Below, in pieces: positions 23,798 to 24,815 of a stretch of 24,815 bases of DNA. Position 1 is the stretch's first letter; the number at the start of each line of letters is the position of its first letter. The stretch comes from Flavobacteriales bacterium (GTDB lineage Bacteria; Bacteroidota; Bacteroidia; Flavobacteriales_D; Crocinitomicaceae). Under the pieces are notes generated by a model. The model searched no databases. It was not told the origin of the DNA and saw nothing but the letters and a program-made list of their open reading frames with translations. Position numbers and translations under genes: made by a program. The stretch covers positions 1 to 24,815 of the forward strand of contig RFNX01000285.1 of the NCBI GenBank assembly GCA_009926905.1, written 5' to 3'.

Positions 23798-23835
23798 TTC
23801 ATTATATTTTCATTTTAGAGAAATGTCCAAAATGA

Positions 23836-24815
23836 TTAATCGTTTAAGTATGCAGAAACGGCGTCGGTAATGTATGACAATTGTTCTTGTTGCATTTCTG
23901 TATGAATTGGTAAAGAAATCACTCTTTCTGTTAACCAATCTGTTATTGGTAAATTTGTATCTGCACTTCCAAAACTCTCAAACATTTTTTGACGATGAGC
24001 TGGAATTGGATAATAAATCATGGAAGGAATGTCTTTGGTTGCAAGATATTCACTAAGCCCATCTCTACTATGTCCTTCAAGAATTAATGTATATTGGTGA
24101 AACACATGTTTTGAATCATCAGAACGAAAAGGAATACTTACGCCTTTAATAGAGCCGAAAACAGAATCATAATGATCTGCAACTGATCTTCTTGCATCAA
24201 TATAATTATCTAGCTGTCTCAATTTAATTCTTAAAATGGCAGCTTGAATGGTGTCTAATCTAGAATTACAACCAACCACATCGTGATGATACTTAACACT
24301 TTGACCGTGATTTGCAATCATTTTGATTTTCTTTGCTAGTTCAGAATCATTTGTAAATATCGCTCCTCCATCGCCATAACACCCTAAGTTTTTTGAAGGG
24401 AAAAATGAGGTACAGCCAATATGACCTACAGTTCCAGTTTTAACAACAGAACCATTTGTTAGATGATAATCTGATCCAATCGCCTGCGCATTGTCTTCCA
24501 CAACATATAAATTGTGTTTTGCTGCAATTTCCATTATCGCATTCATATTAGCAGCTTGACCATATAAATGAACTGGTACAATTGCTTTTGTTTTAGTTGT
24601 AATGGCTTTTTCGATTTCATTCACATCAATGCAAAATGTTGCTTTATCAACTTCAATAAATACTGGTTTTAACCCCAGTAAAGCAATAACTTCAGTCGTA
24701 GCAATATATGTAAAAGAAGGTGTTATTACTTCATCGCCAGGTTTTAAACCTAATGACATCATTGCAATTTGCAAAGCATCAGTACCATTCGCACATGGAA
24801 TTACGTGTTTAACAC
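23836..24815 (-). CDS. wbpE: WbpE/WlbC-type UDP-3-keto-sugar aminotransferase (5' truncated)
   Basis: A PLP-dependent aminotransferase of the DegT/DnrJ/EryC1 family. The gene enters from the right edge: the frame is open to the last base and reads VKHVIPCANGTDALQIA before any start codon. PGDEVITPSFTYIATTEV, VPVHLYGQAANM and VVEDNAQAIG are typical, and the PLP lysine is the one in SFFPSKNLGCYGDGGA (codon 24391-24393). The order of motifs and 'ANGTDALQIA' fit WbpE, which puts an amino group from glutamate on C3 of the WbpB product. The end, VSLPIHTEMQQEQ, is the usual family close. Only the N-terminal few tens of residues are missing. Confidence 0.92.
   Translation of the reverse strand, partial: VKHVIPCANGTDALQIAMMSLGLKPGDEVITPSFTYIATTEVIALLGLKPVFIEVDKATFCIDVNEIEKAITTKTKAIVPVHLYGQAANMNAIMEIAAKHNLYVVEDNAQAIGSDYHLTNGSVVKTGTVGHIGCTSFFPSKNLGCYGDGGAIFTNDSELAKKIKMIANHGQSVKYHHDVVGCNSRLDTIQAAILRIKLRQLDNYIDARRSVADHYDSVFGSIKGVSIPFRSDDSKHVFHQYTLILEGHSRDGLSEYLATKDIPSMIYYPIPAHRQKMFESFGSADTNLPITDWLTERVISLPIHTEMQQEQLSYITDAVSAYLND

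Noticed and set aside
23798..23835. CATTTT/AAAATG inverted repeat in the gap between the aminotransferase and decarboxylase genes.
   Set aside because: Six A-T-rich pairs with a loop of about 12 bases are expected by chance in this composition, and there is no T-run.
1..24815. Search by eye for tRNA, rRNA, CRISPR repeats, insertion-sequence ends, transposase or phage genes.
   Set aside because: None was seen. Nearly every base is covered by recognisable protein-coding genes and the gaps are too short for such elements.

Overview
The window comes from a low-GC Gram-negative bacterium of the phylum Bacteroidota, most likely order Flavobacteriales. The evidence is a PorV-family protein, a PorP/SprF-family protein, a TonB-dependent receptor end, several promoter elements of the Bacteroidota type (TAnnTTTG), and translation starts with little Shine-Dalgarno signal. 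No rRNA, tRNA, CRISPR array, insertion sequence or phage gene was seen. Coding density is very high and many genes abut or overlap.

Bases 1-6023 (+) hold a three-gene outer-membrane/secretion cassette: the 3' end of a TonB-dependent receptor-like barrel, a 1387-residue exported surface protein of unknown function, and a PorV/PorQ-family barrel. A hairpin with a T-run closes this unit and overlaps the start of the next transcript, greA plus a HIT-family gene (6099-6958). An exported SGNH hydrolase with a PKD-like tail follows (7002-8066).

Bases 8063-15442 (-) read leftwards. In transcription order they hold two tandem PaaE-type reductases, an SDR oxidoreductase, a PorP/SprF-family barrel, a TPR/beta-propeller/OmpA-like envelope protein and a membrane acyltransferase. 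Bases 15575-18070 (+) are paaABCD, encoding the phenylacetyl-CoA epoxidase oxygenase subunits and the PaaD accessory factor. The paaE-type genes are divergent from paaABCD instead of following it. The 132-bp divergent intergenic region carries a back-to-back pair of TAnnTTTG elements and a Crp/Fnr-like inverted repeat. The catabolic genes for later steps (paaF, G, H, J, K, Z) are not in the window.

Bases 18072-24815 (-) are a tightly packed surface-polysaccharide operon. In transcription order it holds a WbpE-type aminotransferase (cut by the window end), a UDP-xylose synthase-like decarboxylase, a WbpD-type N-acetyltransferase, a WbpB-type dehydrogenase, a TviB/WbpO-type UDP-HexNAc 6-dehydrogenase, RfbB (dTDP-glucose 4,6-dehydratase) and a PHP-family tyrosine phosphatase. 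The Wbp-type genes together would make a UDP-2,3-diacetamido-2,3-dideoxy-hexuronic acid. The decarboxylase inside this set is the most intriguing metabolic feature, because it could use one of these aminated uronic acids to make an unusual amino-pentose.
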